In this document: positions 33,188 through 39,433 of the stretch, piece by piece
Layout: every line of letters starts with the position of its first letter
How positions within the stretch are numbered: the stretch's first letter is position 1
DNA from: Oscillospiraceae bacterium
GTDB lineage: Bacteria > Bacillota > Clostridia > Oscillospirales > Oscillospiraceae
DNA length: 44,947 nucleotides
Direction of reading: 5' to 3'
Assembly: GCA_902765595.1 (NCBI GenBank)
Contig: CACXAQ010000014.1
Coordinates: 1-44,947 of the forward strand
The notes under the pieces: generated by a model
Database searches by the model: none
Seen by the model: only the letters and a program-made list of their open reading frames with translations
What the model was told of the DNA's origin: nothing
Position numbers and translations under genes: made by a program

Positions 33188-33622
33188 TCAGCCTCCCAGC
33201 AGGCACAGGATCAGCCCGTAAATCACGCTGCTGCCCACGCCGAAGACGATCACCGGCCCCGCGATGACAAACATCTTGGCCGCCATGCCGGTCACAAGGC
33301 CCTCGGTCTTGAACTCCAGGGCAGGCGCCGCCACGGAATTGGCAAAGCCGGTGATGGGCACCAGGGTGCCGGCGCCGGCGAACTTGGCAATGTCGTCGTA
33401 GATGCCGAGACCCGTCAGCGCCGCGCCGAGGAAGACCAGGGTGATGGACTCGGCCGTGGCCGCATCCTGCTGCTCCAGGCCCAGCCCGCCGTACAGATTC
33501 AGCAGCATCTCCCCCAGGCAGCAGATCAGCCCGCCGACCACGAAGGCCCACAGGCAGTTTCTCCCCACATGGGAGCGGGGCATGTGCCGTCCCGCGTACT
33601 TCCGATATTCTTCATTGGTCAT
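33188..33622 (-). CDS. spoVAC: Stage V sporulation protein AC
   Basis: A 144-residue membrane protein matching SpoVAC, a mechanosensitive-type channel subunit of the SpoVA complex that moves calcium-dipicolinate in forespores and germinating spores. Distinctive stretches are LWAFVVGGLICCLGEML, LGAALTGLGIYDDIAKFAGA, TLVPITGFANSVAAPALEFK and EGLVTGMAAKMFVIAGPVIV. The hydrophilic N-terminus before the first segment argues for AC over AE. spoVAD and spoVAE, its usual neighbours, are not here; only a 45-aa gene follows. It marks the organism as a spore former. Its promoter would be recognised by a forespore sigma factor; I could not identify one. Confidence 0.9.
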   Translation of the reverse strand: MTNEEYRKYAGRHMPRSHVGRNCLWAFVVGGLICCLGEMLLNLYGGLGLEQQDAATAESITLVFLGAALTGLGIYDDIAKFAGAGTLVPITGFANSVAAPALEFKTEGLVTGMAAKMFVIAGPVIVFGVGSSVIYGLILCLLGG

Positions 33623-33709
33623 GTTTTCAGCCCGTCCCTTCGATCCGCGCGCAACCGGAGCTCCCGCGCTTTTGTGACTATTCTTTTCGCAATTGGCGTA
33701 AAATATTCC

Positions 33710-33738
33710 TTGACTTTCCCTGTACCATGCATTATAAT
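33710..33738 (+). promoter_or_regulatory. Promoter of the tRNA-Ser gene
   Basis: -35 TTGACT (33710-33715), 17-bp spacer and consensus -10 TATAAT (33733-33738), about 42 bp upstream of the tRNA 5' end. Confidence 0.85.
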
Positions 33739-33779
33739 GTCCAGGCTGACAAGTTCACAGCCAGTTTCTTGAGCAACAC

Positions 33780-33871
33780 GGAGATGTCGCGTAGTTGGTC
33801 GAGCGCGCACGATTGGAAATCGTGTAAGGGTCAAAAGCTCTTCGAGAGTTCGAATCTCTCCATCTCCGCCA
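33780..33871 (+). tRNA. tRNA-Ser, anticodon GGA
   Basis: Acceptor arms GGAGATG (33780-33786) and CATCTCC (33861-33867) pair, followed by G and an encoded CCA. The anticodon arm CACGA-TTGGAAA-TCGTG gives anticodon GGA (codons UCC/UCU). A long variable arm and the T arm GAGAG-TTCGAAT-CTCTC complete a class II tRNA. Confidence 0.95.
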
Positions 33872-33875
33872 AAAG

Positions 33876-33905
33876 AAAAGCACCCCATTCGGGGTGCTTT
33901 TTCTT
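33876..33905 (+). terminator. Terminator of tRNA-Ser
   Basis: An AAAAGCACCCC / GGGGTGCTTTT hairpin with a 4-nt loop directly after the tRNA. Similar A-flanked hairpins follow each of the two repeat units downstream. Confidence 0.9.
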
Positions 33906-33913
33906 TTGGCTCC

Positions 33914-34075
33914 GATGGGGAGATTCGAATGTGTAATCGAAACTGCCGGTGGCAGTTTCATCGTCCAGTGCGCACACTGGACGATTCCTCTATTTTTTCG
34001 CACGGGTTCACGGCCACATTCGGTGCACACTGCTCCCCTGCGAAAAAATGCATGCGAATCTCTCCATCTCCGCCA
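33914..34075 (+). repeat. tRNA-tailed structured repeat, unit 1
   Basis: A 14-bp closing stem pairs 33914-33927 with 34055-34068 (13 Watson-Crick plus one G-U). It encloses hairpins at 33939-33959 (9 bp), 33960-33985 (11 bp, CGCA loop) and 33993-34048 (10 bp, T6/A6 arms, large loop). The right end, 34055-34075, is identical to the last 21 nt of the tRNA-Ser gene including CCA. It may be a transcribed RNA or a mobile unit; no protein is credible here. Confidence 0.7.
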
Positions 34076-34077
34076 TG

Positions 34078-34112
34078 AAAAAGAACCCCCACCACAGGTG
34101 GGGGTTCTTTTT
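34078..34112 (+). terminator. Terminator after repeat unit 1
   Basis: A 16-bp perfect stem (34078-34093 with 34097-34112), an ACA loop and a T5 tail. Confidence 0.85.
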
Positions 34113-34123
34113 CATAAGTGCTT

Positions 34124-34280
34124 GGAGAGATTCGAATGTGTAGTCGCACATGCCAGTGGCATGTGCATGAGCCAGTGCGAACACTGGCGAATACATCTAT
34201 TTTTTCGCACAGGTTCACGGCCACATTCGGTGCACCCGCTCCCCTGCGAAAAAATGCACGCGAATCTCTCCATCTCCGCC
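34124..34280 (+). repeat. tRNA-tailed structured repeat, unit 2
   Basis: It has the same architecture as unit 1, about 206 bp further on. The closing stem is 34124-34134 with 34261-34271 (11 bp perfect). Hairpins lie at 34146-34166 (9 bp), 34171-34188 (7 bp, CGAA loop) and 34200-34254 (10 bp). Relative to unit 1 the first hairpin carries three paired (compensatory) changes, while the long-hairpin loop is nearly unchanged. It ends with 20 nt identical to the tRNA-Ser 3' end. Confidence 0.7.
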
Positions 34281-34286
34281 TATATG

Positions 34287-34325
34287 AAAAACCTCTTTTG
34301 CCCGGGCAGGGCAAAAGAGGTTTTT
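34287..34325 (+). terminator. Terminator after repeat unit 2
   Basis: A 17-bp perfect stem (34287-34303 with 34309-34325), a 5-nt loop and a T5 end. Confidence 0.85.
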
Positions 34326-34326
34326 G

Positions 34327-34355
34327 TTGTTTGCTTCGGTGGGGTATGGTATAAT
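34327..34355 (+). promoter_or_regulatory. Promoter of luxS
   Basis: -35 TTGTTT (34327-34332), 17-bp spacer and -10 TATAAT (34350-34355) with TGG directly upstream (extended -10). The leader before luxS is about 90 nt. Confidence 0.7.
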
Positions 34356-34451
34356 CGATAAAGCAAATCAGAACTCATACGGCAAAGCATATCGGTTTAT
34401 TCAGAAGCAAAAAGCACTTCAAAGAAGCATTGACATAAAAGGAGAAACAAA

Positions 34452-34976
34452 ATGGAATTAATTCAGAGCTTTTCGGTAGACCATACGCGCATTGTGCCCG
34501 GCATGTTCCTGAGCAGGGTCGATTCTTTGGGCGATCATTCGGTTTCGACCTATGACATCCGGCTGAAAAGGCCGAACCGGGAGCCGGTCATTGACGTGGC
34601 GGCCATGCATTCGCTTGAGCATATAATTGCAACTTTCCTTCGCAATGACCCGGATTGGAAAGATGAGGTCATTTACTGGGGACCTATGGGCTGTCTTACC
34701 GGCTTTTATCTCATCCTCAAGGGCAAGCGCGCCTCGCGGGAGCTGTATGAGCTCCTGCTGCGGGCCTTCAAGTCCGTAGAAGCTGCGCAGGAGGTGCCCG
34801 GCGCGGCCCCTGTAAACTGCGGACACTACCTCATGCACAACCTGGAAATGGCAAAGTGGTATGCAAAGGAATTTGTGGCTTATCTTGAAGCAAACGCCGA
34901 AAACAGTCAGATCTTTGAATATCCCAAGGCAGAGCGGCTCGTAACCGAAGACGGGCAGCATTTTTACGATTCATAA
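34452..34976 (+). CDS. luxS: S-ribosylhomocysteine lyase LuxS
   Basis: A 174-residue LuxS, the metalloenzyme that splits S-ribosylhomocysteine into homocysteine and DPD, the precursor of autoinducer-2, in the activated methyl cycle. Metal ligands are His53 and His57 of MHSLEH and Cys123 of NCGHY; the catalytic Cys81 lies in GPMGCLTGFY. The length is normal for the family. AAAGGAG precedes ATG 34452. It is monocistronic, and its stop codon lies within the left end of the hairpin repeat that follows, so the repeat abuts the gene without spacer. Confidence 0.96.
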   Translation: MELIQSFSVDHTRIVPGMFLSRVDSLGDHSVSTYDIRLKRPNREPVIDVAAMHSLEHIIATFLRNDPDWKDEVIYWGPMGCLTGFYLILKGKRASRELYELLLRAFKSVEAAQEVPGAAPVNCGHYLMHNLEMAKWYAKEFVAYLEANAENSQIFEYPKAERLVTEDGQHFYDS

Positions 34977-35141
34977 TGATTATATGATGGCGAAAAGCGA
35001 AAAAGCTTTTCGCCGCGCAGCTTTGCTGCGCAGCAAAACAGCATGGCTGTTTTGCCATATACTCATTGCAATGAGCATCGGCGTTTGGCAGCGAAATCAA
35101 TCGAATGCTCGATTGATTTCGCCATCCGTTGATCATAATAA
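34973..35141 (-). repeat. Modular hairpin repeat, copy A (minus orientation)
   Basis: 169 bp, the reverse complement of copy B (39172-39379) at high identity apart from a ~38-bp deletion. Successive hairpins use GCGAAATCAAT/ATTGATTTCGC, CTCATT/AATGAG, AAAACAGC/GCTGTTTT, GCGCAGC/GCTGCGC and GCGAAAA/TTTTCGC. The ends are imperfect inverted repeats (TTATTATGATCA and TTATGATTATATGA-like). It begins at the luxS stop. No coding capacity is credible. Confidence 0.85.
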
Positions 35142-35186
35142 CAACATCCGGAGCGCCAATTTGGGGCGCCTGAGCGAGGAGACACC

Positions 35187-35822
35187 ATGACGGAAAAAGA
35201 GAAAATGCTCGCAGGTCTGCTCTATGATCCCTCAGACCCGGAGCTGGACGCGCTGCGCCTGAAGGCCAGAAAGCTGGCGCGAAAGTATAATCTGACGGAC
35301 GAGGACCGGCCGGAGGCCCTCCGGGCGATCCTGACGGAGCTGCTCCCCAGCGCGGAGGAGCTGCCGGCCATGCAGGCGCCCGTCTGGTTCGACTACGGCT
35401 GCAACACCAGCTTCGGCAGGCTTTGCTTTACCAACTTCAACTTCACCTGCCTGGACGTCTGCCCGGTCCGCATCGGGGACAACGTGATGATCGGGCCGAA
35501 CGTCACCCTGGCCACCCCCATGCATCCGCTGCTCCCGGAGGAGCGAAACGTGCGCCTGCGGGAGGACGGCAGCGCCTACGACCTGGAGTACGCAAAGCCC
35601 ATCACCATCGAGAGTGACTGCTGGCTGGCCGCCAACGTGGTGGTCTGCGGCGGCGTGACCGTGGGCCGGGGCTCCGTGATCGGGGCGGGCAGCGTGGTGA
35701 CCCGGGATATTCCTCCCCACAGCCTGGCCGCCGGGAACCCCTGCCGGGTGATCCGGGAGCTGACCGAGGCGGACCGCATGGGCGCCTATGATAATGATCC
35801 GGAAGGAGGCTGCGGCAAATGA
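35187..35822 (+). CDS. Maltose/galactoside O-acetyltransferase family protein
   Basis: A 211-residue hexapeptide-repeat acetyltransferase (Maa/LacA type) that uses acetyl-CoA to acetylate sugars. The N-terminal Mac domain (about 5-60) starts EKEKMLAGLLYDPSDPEL. The left-handed beta-helix (about 70-185) includes FGRLCFTNFNFTCLDV, VMIGPNVTLATPMHPLLPEE with its catalytic His, and VVVCGGVTVGRGSVIGAGSV. RBS GCGAGGAG precedes ATG 35187. It overlaps the CAT-like gene by 4 bp, so the two acyltransferases are co-expressed. Confidence 0.92.
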   Translation: MTEKEKMLAGLLYDPSDPELDALRLKARKLARKYNLTDEDRPEALRAILTELLPSAEELPAMQAPVWFDYGCNTSFGRLCFTNFNFTCLDVCPVRIGDNVMIGPNVTLATPMHPLLPEERNVRLREDGSAYDLEYAKPITIESDCWLAANVVVCGGVTVGRGSVIGAGSVVTRDIPPHSLAAGNPCRVIRELTEADRMGAYDNDPEGGCGK

Positions 35823-36469
35823 GCTACCGCGTGATCGACCGGGAACACTACTATCGCAGGGACGTCTTCCGCCATTTCTCGGAGGACTGCAAATGCTCCA
35901 CGTCCATGACGGCCAGGGTCGACGTGACGGAGCTGGCGGCGTATTCCCATGCCACCGGGACCCGGTTCTATCTCAACTTCCTGTACCTGCTCTCCAAAAC
36001 GCTGAACGCCCGGGAGGATTACCGGATGGGCTATCTCTGGCAGACGGACCAACTGATCTGCTACGACGTGATCCACCCCACCCAGTATGTGTTCCACGAG
36101 GACACGGAGACCTGCAGCCCGGTGTACAGCCACTACTGCGAGGACTATGAGAGCTTTTACCGGGCTGCCGAGGCCGACCTGGAGCAGGCGAAGCAGAGAC
36201 GCTCCTACGGCCTGGACGCAGCGGCGCACCCCAACTGGTTCGACGCCTCCTACATCTCCTGGCTCTCCTACGATTCCCTGAACGTAGAGCTGCCGGACGG
36301 GCATCTGTACTTTGCGCCCATCGTGAACTGGGGGCGGTACCGGGAAGAAAACGGCAGGCTGCTCATGCCGGTGAGCGTCCGGCTCAACCACGCCGTGGCC
36401 GATGGCTATCAGGTGGCTCTGGTGTTCCGGCTGCTGCAGCGGGAGATCGACGCCTTCTGCCGCCGATGA
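35819..36469 (+). CDS. Chloramphenicol acetyltransferase-like protein
   Basis: A 216-residue member of the type A CAT family of trimeric acetyl-CoA transferases. The catalytic region reads VRLNHAVADGYQVA; its His matches the base of the H-H-x-x-x-D-G motif, the preceding His being Asn here. Other matches are REHYYRRDVFRHF, TRFYLNFLYLLSKTLN and FAPIVNWGRY. Whether it acts on chloramphenicol is doubtful: many chromosomal homologues do not. It is translationally coupled to the sugar acetyltransferase upstream, and a terminator follows. Confidence 0.85.
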   Translation: MSYRVIDREHYYRRDVFRHFSEDCKCSTSMTARVDVTELAAYSHATGTRFYLNFLYLLSKTLNAREDYRMGYLWQTDQLICYDVIHPTQYVFHEDTETCSPVYSHYCEDYESFYRAAEADLEQAKQRRSYGLDAAAHPNWFDASYISWLSYDSLNVELPDGHLYFAPIVNWGRYREENGRLLMPVSVRLNHAVADGYQVALVFRLLQREIDAFCRR

Positions 36470-36481
36470 AGACATAAAAAT

Positions 36482-36510
36482 AGCACCCCTGATGGGGTGC
36501 TGTTTCTTTT
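36482..36510 (+). terminator. Terminator of the acetyltransferase pair
   Basis: AGCACCCC (36482-36489) pairs with GGGGTGCT (36494-36501), followed by GTTTCTTTT. Confidence 0.8.
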
Positions 36511-36551
36511 GGTCCCGACGAAAAACAAGCGCGCCGGCCCACGGCGCCCGC

Positions 36552-36887
36552 TCATTTCGGGCGGTTCTCCAGGCCCCAGTCGCAGAGCCGGTCCAGCACC
36601 GCCACCAGAGAGTGGCCCCGGGCGGTGAGGGTGTATTCCACCTTGGGCGGGATCTCCGGGTACATCTCCCGGTGGATCAGGCCGTCCCGCTCCAGCTCCT
36701 TGAGATTGACGCTCAGGGTTTTGTCCGCGATCCGCCCCAGGTAGCGCTGCATCTCGTTGAAGCGCACCGGTTCATATTCCATCAGGCAGTAGAGAATGAT
36801 GGGCTTATACTTCCCGGAGATGAGCGAGAGGGTGTAGCTGTAGCCGGTCTGGCTGAAATCGGCCTCGGAAATGTTCTTTTTCTCCAT
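36552..36887 (-). CDS. HxlR-family transcriptional regulator
   Basis: A 111-residue single winged-helix protein of the HxlR (MarR-like) family. The core reads YTLSLISGKYKPIILYCLME, RFNEMQRYLGRIADKTLSVN, LKELERDGLIHREMYPEIPP and VEYTLTARGHSLVAVLDRLC, the standard HxlR order. HxlR proteins often respond to aldehydes, quinones or oxidants. It is divergent from the flavoprotein gene at 36994; the palindromes in between (36889-36933) are probably its sites. Confidence 0.93.
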   Translation of the reverse strand: MEKKNISEADFSQTGYSYTLSLISGKYKPIILYCLMEYEPVRFNEMQRYLGRIADKTLSVNLKELERDGLIHREMYPEIPPKVEYTLTARGHSLVAVLDRLCDWGLENRPK

Positions 36888-36888
36888 A

Positions 36889-36956
36889 ACTTACCTCTAA
36901 GTAAGTACCTATCCTTTATGATGGTACTTGCTTCTATTCTGCCCCTATGATATCAT
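36889..36956. promoter_or_regulatory. Divergent promoter region with HxlR-type operators
   Basis: AAGTAAGTACC (36899-36909) and GGTACTTGCTT (36923-36933) form an inverted repeat with one mismatch and a 13-bp centre. A second overlapping repeat is ACTTAC (36889-36894) with GTAAGT (36901-36906), next to the hxlR-type start codon. For the rightward gene, -35 TTGCTT (36928-36933) and -10 TATCAT (36951-36956) are 17 bp apart, so the right arm covers the -35. Confidence 0.7.
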
Positions 36957-36993
36957 AAGTCTATCCAAATTACAAGAGGAGCAGGAGGTCCCT

Positions 36994-37542
36994 ATGGCAA
37001 AGAAGATCGTGATCCTCAACGGCAGTCCCCGCAGGAACGGGAACACCTCGGCCCTGACCGCCCAATTCAAAAAAGGTGCCGAGGAAGCGGGCAACACCGT
37101 CACAGAGTTCCACCTGAGCAGCATGAACATCCACGGCTGCCTGGGCTGCTGGCACGGCGGCCAGGACACGGAGTGTCCCTGCGTGCAGCGGGACGACATG
37201 ATGCAGATCTACCCCGTATACCAGGAGGCCGACGTGGTGGTTCTCGCCTCGCCGCTCTACTACTGGTTTATTTCCGGTCAGTTGAAAACCGCTTTTGACC
37301 GCCTTTTTGCCGTGGCGGAGCGGGACCCCAACTACCGCAACCCCAAGAAGCAGAGCGTTCTCATCATGGCGGCAGAGGGCGCCGGTTTTGAGGAGAGCGA
37401 GCATTGGTACGACCATCTGGAGAAGCACATCGGCTGGAAGAGTCTGGGCAAGGTGCTGTGCGGATGGGTAACCCAGCCGGGAGATATTGCAGGAAAGCCG
37501 GAGCTGACCCGGGCCTATGAGCTTGGACGCTCCATTCAGTAA
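36994..37542 (+). CDS. NADPH-dependent FMN reductase / flavodoxin-like oxidoreductase
   Basis: A 182-residue flavoprotein of the NADPH-dependent FMN reductase (iron-sulfur flavoprotein-like) family. The FMN loop is ILNGSPRRNGNTSAL, then the Cys-bearing GCLGCWHGGQDTECPCVQRDDM and ASPLYYWFISGQLKTAFDR. The Cys cluster resembles the Fe-S site of related flavoproteins, but with irregular spacing I cannot say a cluster is bound. GGAGG precedes ATG 36994. Divergent from the HxlR gene and followed by a flavin reductase gene, it is probably induced by oxidants or quinones. Confidence 0.9.
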   Translation: MAKKIVILNGSPRRNGNTSALTAQFKKGAEEAGNTVTEFHLSSMNIHGCLGCWHGGQDTECPCVQRDDMMQIYPVYQEADVVVLASPLYYWFISGQLKTAFDRLFAVAERDPNYRNPKKQSVLIMAAEGAGFEESEHWYDHLEKHIGWKSLGKVLCGWVTQPGDIAGKPELTRAYELGRSIQ

Positions 37543-37555
37543 AAAAGGAGGATTT

Positions 37556-38131
37556 ATGATGAAAGATTTTGGTGTGAAGCCCTATCTGTTCCCCATGCCG
37601 GTGTACATGATCGGCACCTACAACGAGGATGACACCGTGGACGCCATGGCGATGGCCTGGGGCGGTATCTGCGCGGAGAACATGGTGGCCCTGAACCTGG
37701 AGGAGGATCACAAGACCGTGGCGAACCTGAAGGCTCGCGGCGCCTTTACCCTCTCCGTCCCCGGCCGGGACACCCTGGTGGCCTCCGACTACATGGGCAT
37801 CGCCAGCGCCAACAAGGTCCCGGATAAGTTTGCCCGCACCGGGCTCCACGCGGTAAAGAGCAGCCGGGTGGACGCGCCCGTTATCCTGGAATACCCGCTG
37901 ACCCTGGAGTGCAAAGTCCTGGAGATGCAGGAGCAGCCCTACGGTCTGCGGGTGCTGGGCGAGATCGTGAACGTGATGGCCGACGAGAAGGTACTGGATG
38001 CGGAGGGGCGGATCGACAGCGGCAAGCTGGACACCTTCCTGTTCGACCAGGTGCGCTTTGACTATTACGCCGTGGGCGAGATCTGCGGCAAGGCCTGGCA
38101 CTCCGGCGCGCCTTTGGTGAAGGGCGAATAA
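37556..38131 (+). CDS. Flavin reductase family protein
   Basis: A 191-residue split-barrel flavin reductase (flavoredoxin-like). Family stretches are PVYMIGTYNEDDTVDAMAMA, WGGICAENMVALNLEEDHKT, AFTLSVPGRDTLVASDYMG and a C-terminal FDQVRFDYYAVGEICGKAW. It starts 13 bp after the FMN reductase, behind AAGGAGG; ATG 37556 and ATG 37559 are both possible. The pair likely forms an electron-transfer couple. It is a distant relative of the gene at 626. Confidence 0.9.
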   Translation: MMKDFGVKPYLFPMPVYMIGTYNEDDTVDAMAMAWGGICAENMVALNLEEDHKTVANLKARGAFTLSVPGRDTLVASDYMGIASANKVPDKFARTGLHAVKSSRVDAPVILEYPLTLECKVLEMQEQPYGLRVLGEIVNVMADEKVLDAEGRIDSGKLDTFLFDQVRFDYYAVGEICGKAWHSGAPLVKGE

Positions 38132-38147
38132 GCCCAGGACCCATAAG

Positions 38148-38190
38148 AAAAAAGCAATGGCACCGTTGAAACCGGTGCCATTGCTTTTTC
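38148..38190. terminator. Bidirectional terminator
   Basis: GCAATGGCACCG (38154-38165) pairs with CGGTGCCATTGC (38173-38184), flanked by A6 and T5. It serves the flavin reductase gene and the converging membrane-protein gene. Confidence 0.85.
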
Positions 38191-38206
38191 TTTTCGTAAG
38201 TTTGGA

Positions 38207-39016
38207 TCAGGCGGCGGGATCTTCCACAGCCTCTTCCACGGCCTCCTCCAGGGCGCCGGTGTCCGCGTCGTCGGTCACCACACCGGTGATGGCGTCATGT
38301 TTGGCGCAGTAGGAACACAGGCGGGTGCGCCCCTCGGCAATAGCCTGCTCCACACTACCACGGGTCAACTCTCCGCTTCGGTTCAGATGGGGGCAACATT
38401 CTGTAATCTCACCATTTTCATCCACCACAACATAGGTGTGATAGACCTTGCCGAAGGGCGTCCAGTACACATTGTCGTTGCCCAGCGCTTCCATGGCGGC
38501 CTGCTGCTGCTCCTGGGAGACGGGGTTCCAGTCGTAGCTGGAAACGCCGCCGATCAGCAGCGCGATGACCGCAACCACCGTGGCGATGGCCTTGGTCTTC
38601 TTATCCACATTCTTATTGGTCAGGAGCAGGATGATGAAGGGAACAAAGGCGATGACGCAGACGATCACGCCCATGTTGTTCCACAGCCAGAAGGTGAGCT
38701 TGTTCTTCTCGGAGGCGGGCTTGATGTGGTTGGCCTTCTTCCAGAGCTGGGCGCCGATGATGACGCAGGCCAGATCCAGCACCAGGAACACGATCAGCTG
38801 GGCCAGCTGGGACATGAAGTGCAGGTCCACCTTGCCCAGGACCACCAGCAGCGCCAGCACCTCAAAGGCGATGGCGACGACCCAGAGCACAACGGCCCCG
38901 ATGCGCAGGCCCGCGGCGTTACCAACGGGGGCGGCATCCTTAATTTTATAGGCGTTGGGGGCAACTTCTTCGCCGGTATCGGCGGAAACGATCTTTTTCT
39001 TCTTCGGTTCAGCCAT
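38207..39016 (-). CDS. Membrane protein with C-terminal Cys/His motif, unknown function
   Basis: A 269-residue protein. A Lys-rich N-terminus (MAEPKKKKIV) is followed by four membrane segments (about 38-60, 70-95, 112-135, 143-160). A soluble C-terminal part (about 165-245) carries ECCPHLNRSGELTRG and RLCSYCAKHD. The Cys/His spacing (CC-x-H, then C-x-x-C-x-x-H) suggests metal binding. An acidic tail ends the protein. I recognise no family. ATG 39016 is preceded by AAAGGAG at a good distance. It is monocistronic. Confidence 0.75.
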   Translation of the reverse strand: MAEPKKKKIVSADTGEEVAPNAYKIKDAAPVGNAAGLRIGAVVLWVVAIAFEVLALLVVLGKVDLHFMSQLAQLIVFLVLDLACVIIGAQLWKKANHIKPASEKNKLTFWLWNNMGVIVCVIAFVPFIILLLTNKNVDKKTKAIATVVAVIALLIGGVSSYDWNPVSQEQQQAAMEALGNDNVYWTPFGKVYHTYVVVDENGEITECCPHLNRSGELTRGSVEQAIAEGRTRLCSYCAKHDAITGVVTDDADTGALEEAVEEAVEDPAA

Positions 39017-39149
39017 ATTTCGATTCTCCTTTATCCTCATTTTTCGCAGGACGGGGATCCTACCGATGCTTTGATTATAATGGGTTTTCCCCCTGAATAC
39101 AAGATGGTTTTTTCAAGTTTTCCGCGCCGCTGTTTTTGTCGGATAGCGT

Positions 39150-39178
39150 TTGACATTCCCGGTTGTTTTTCTTATAAT
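39150..39178 (+). promoter_or_regulatory. Full-consensus promoter abutting the hairpin repeat
   Basis: -35 TTGACA (39150-39155), exactly 17 bp, then -10 TATAAT (39173-39178). The -10 lies within the left terminal repeat of element B, so transcription would run through the element towards the DUF937 gene at 39434. Confidence 0.8.
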
Positions 39179-39379
39179 GATCATCAAATGGCGAAATCAA
39201 TGGAGCATTCGATTGATTTCGCTGCCAAACGACAGGTTTGGCAGCGAATGATTCACGGAATCATTCGCCCGATGCTCATTGCAATGAGGATATGGCAAAA
39301 CAGCATGGCTGTTTTGCTGCGCAGCAAAGCTGCGCGGCGAAAAGCTTTTTCGCTTTTCGCCATCATAGAATCATTATAA
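39172..39379 (+). repeat. Modular hairpin repeat, copy B (plus orientation, long form)
   Basis: 208 bp with imperfect terminal inverted repeats (left TTATAATGATCATC, right GATTCTATGATGG-type reverse complement). Seven successive hairpins are visible, including GCTGCCAAAC/GTTTGGCAGC (39221-39245) and GCGAATGATT/AATCATTCGC (39243-39267), which are missing or cut in copy A. Shared hairpins match copy A almost exactly. A 40-bp right-end remnant is at 4123. Confidence 0.85.
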
Positions 39380-39433
39380 TGTGAAGTAGCAAAGCAAAAC
39401 TCACGGACGAAAATGAAAAAGGAGAGCAGCAGT

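Noticed and set aside
33780-34325. Prophage or integrative element inserted at tRNA-Ser
   Set aside because: Direct repeats of the tRNA 3' end exist, but the enclosed DNA is only about 205 bp per unit and no integrase, excisionase or phage gene is in the window.
33894-34361. Open frames of 60-155 codons in both strands downstream of tRNA-Ser
   Set aside because: They read through hairpins, tRNA 3' ends and terminators. The similar peptides in the two units reflect the nucleotide repeat, not coding selection.
35819-36469. Acquired chloramphenicol-resistance gene
   Set aside because: Composition matches its neighbours, it is coupled to a chromosomal sugar acetyltransferase, and the first His of the H-H-x-x-x-D-G motif is replaced by Asn; resistance is not supported.
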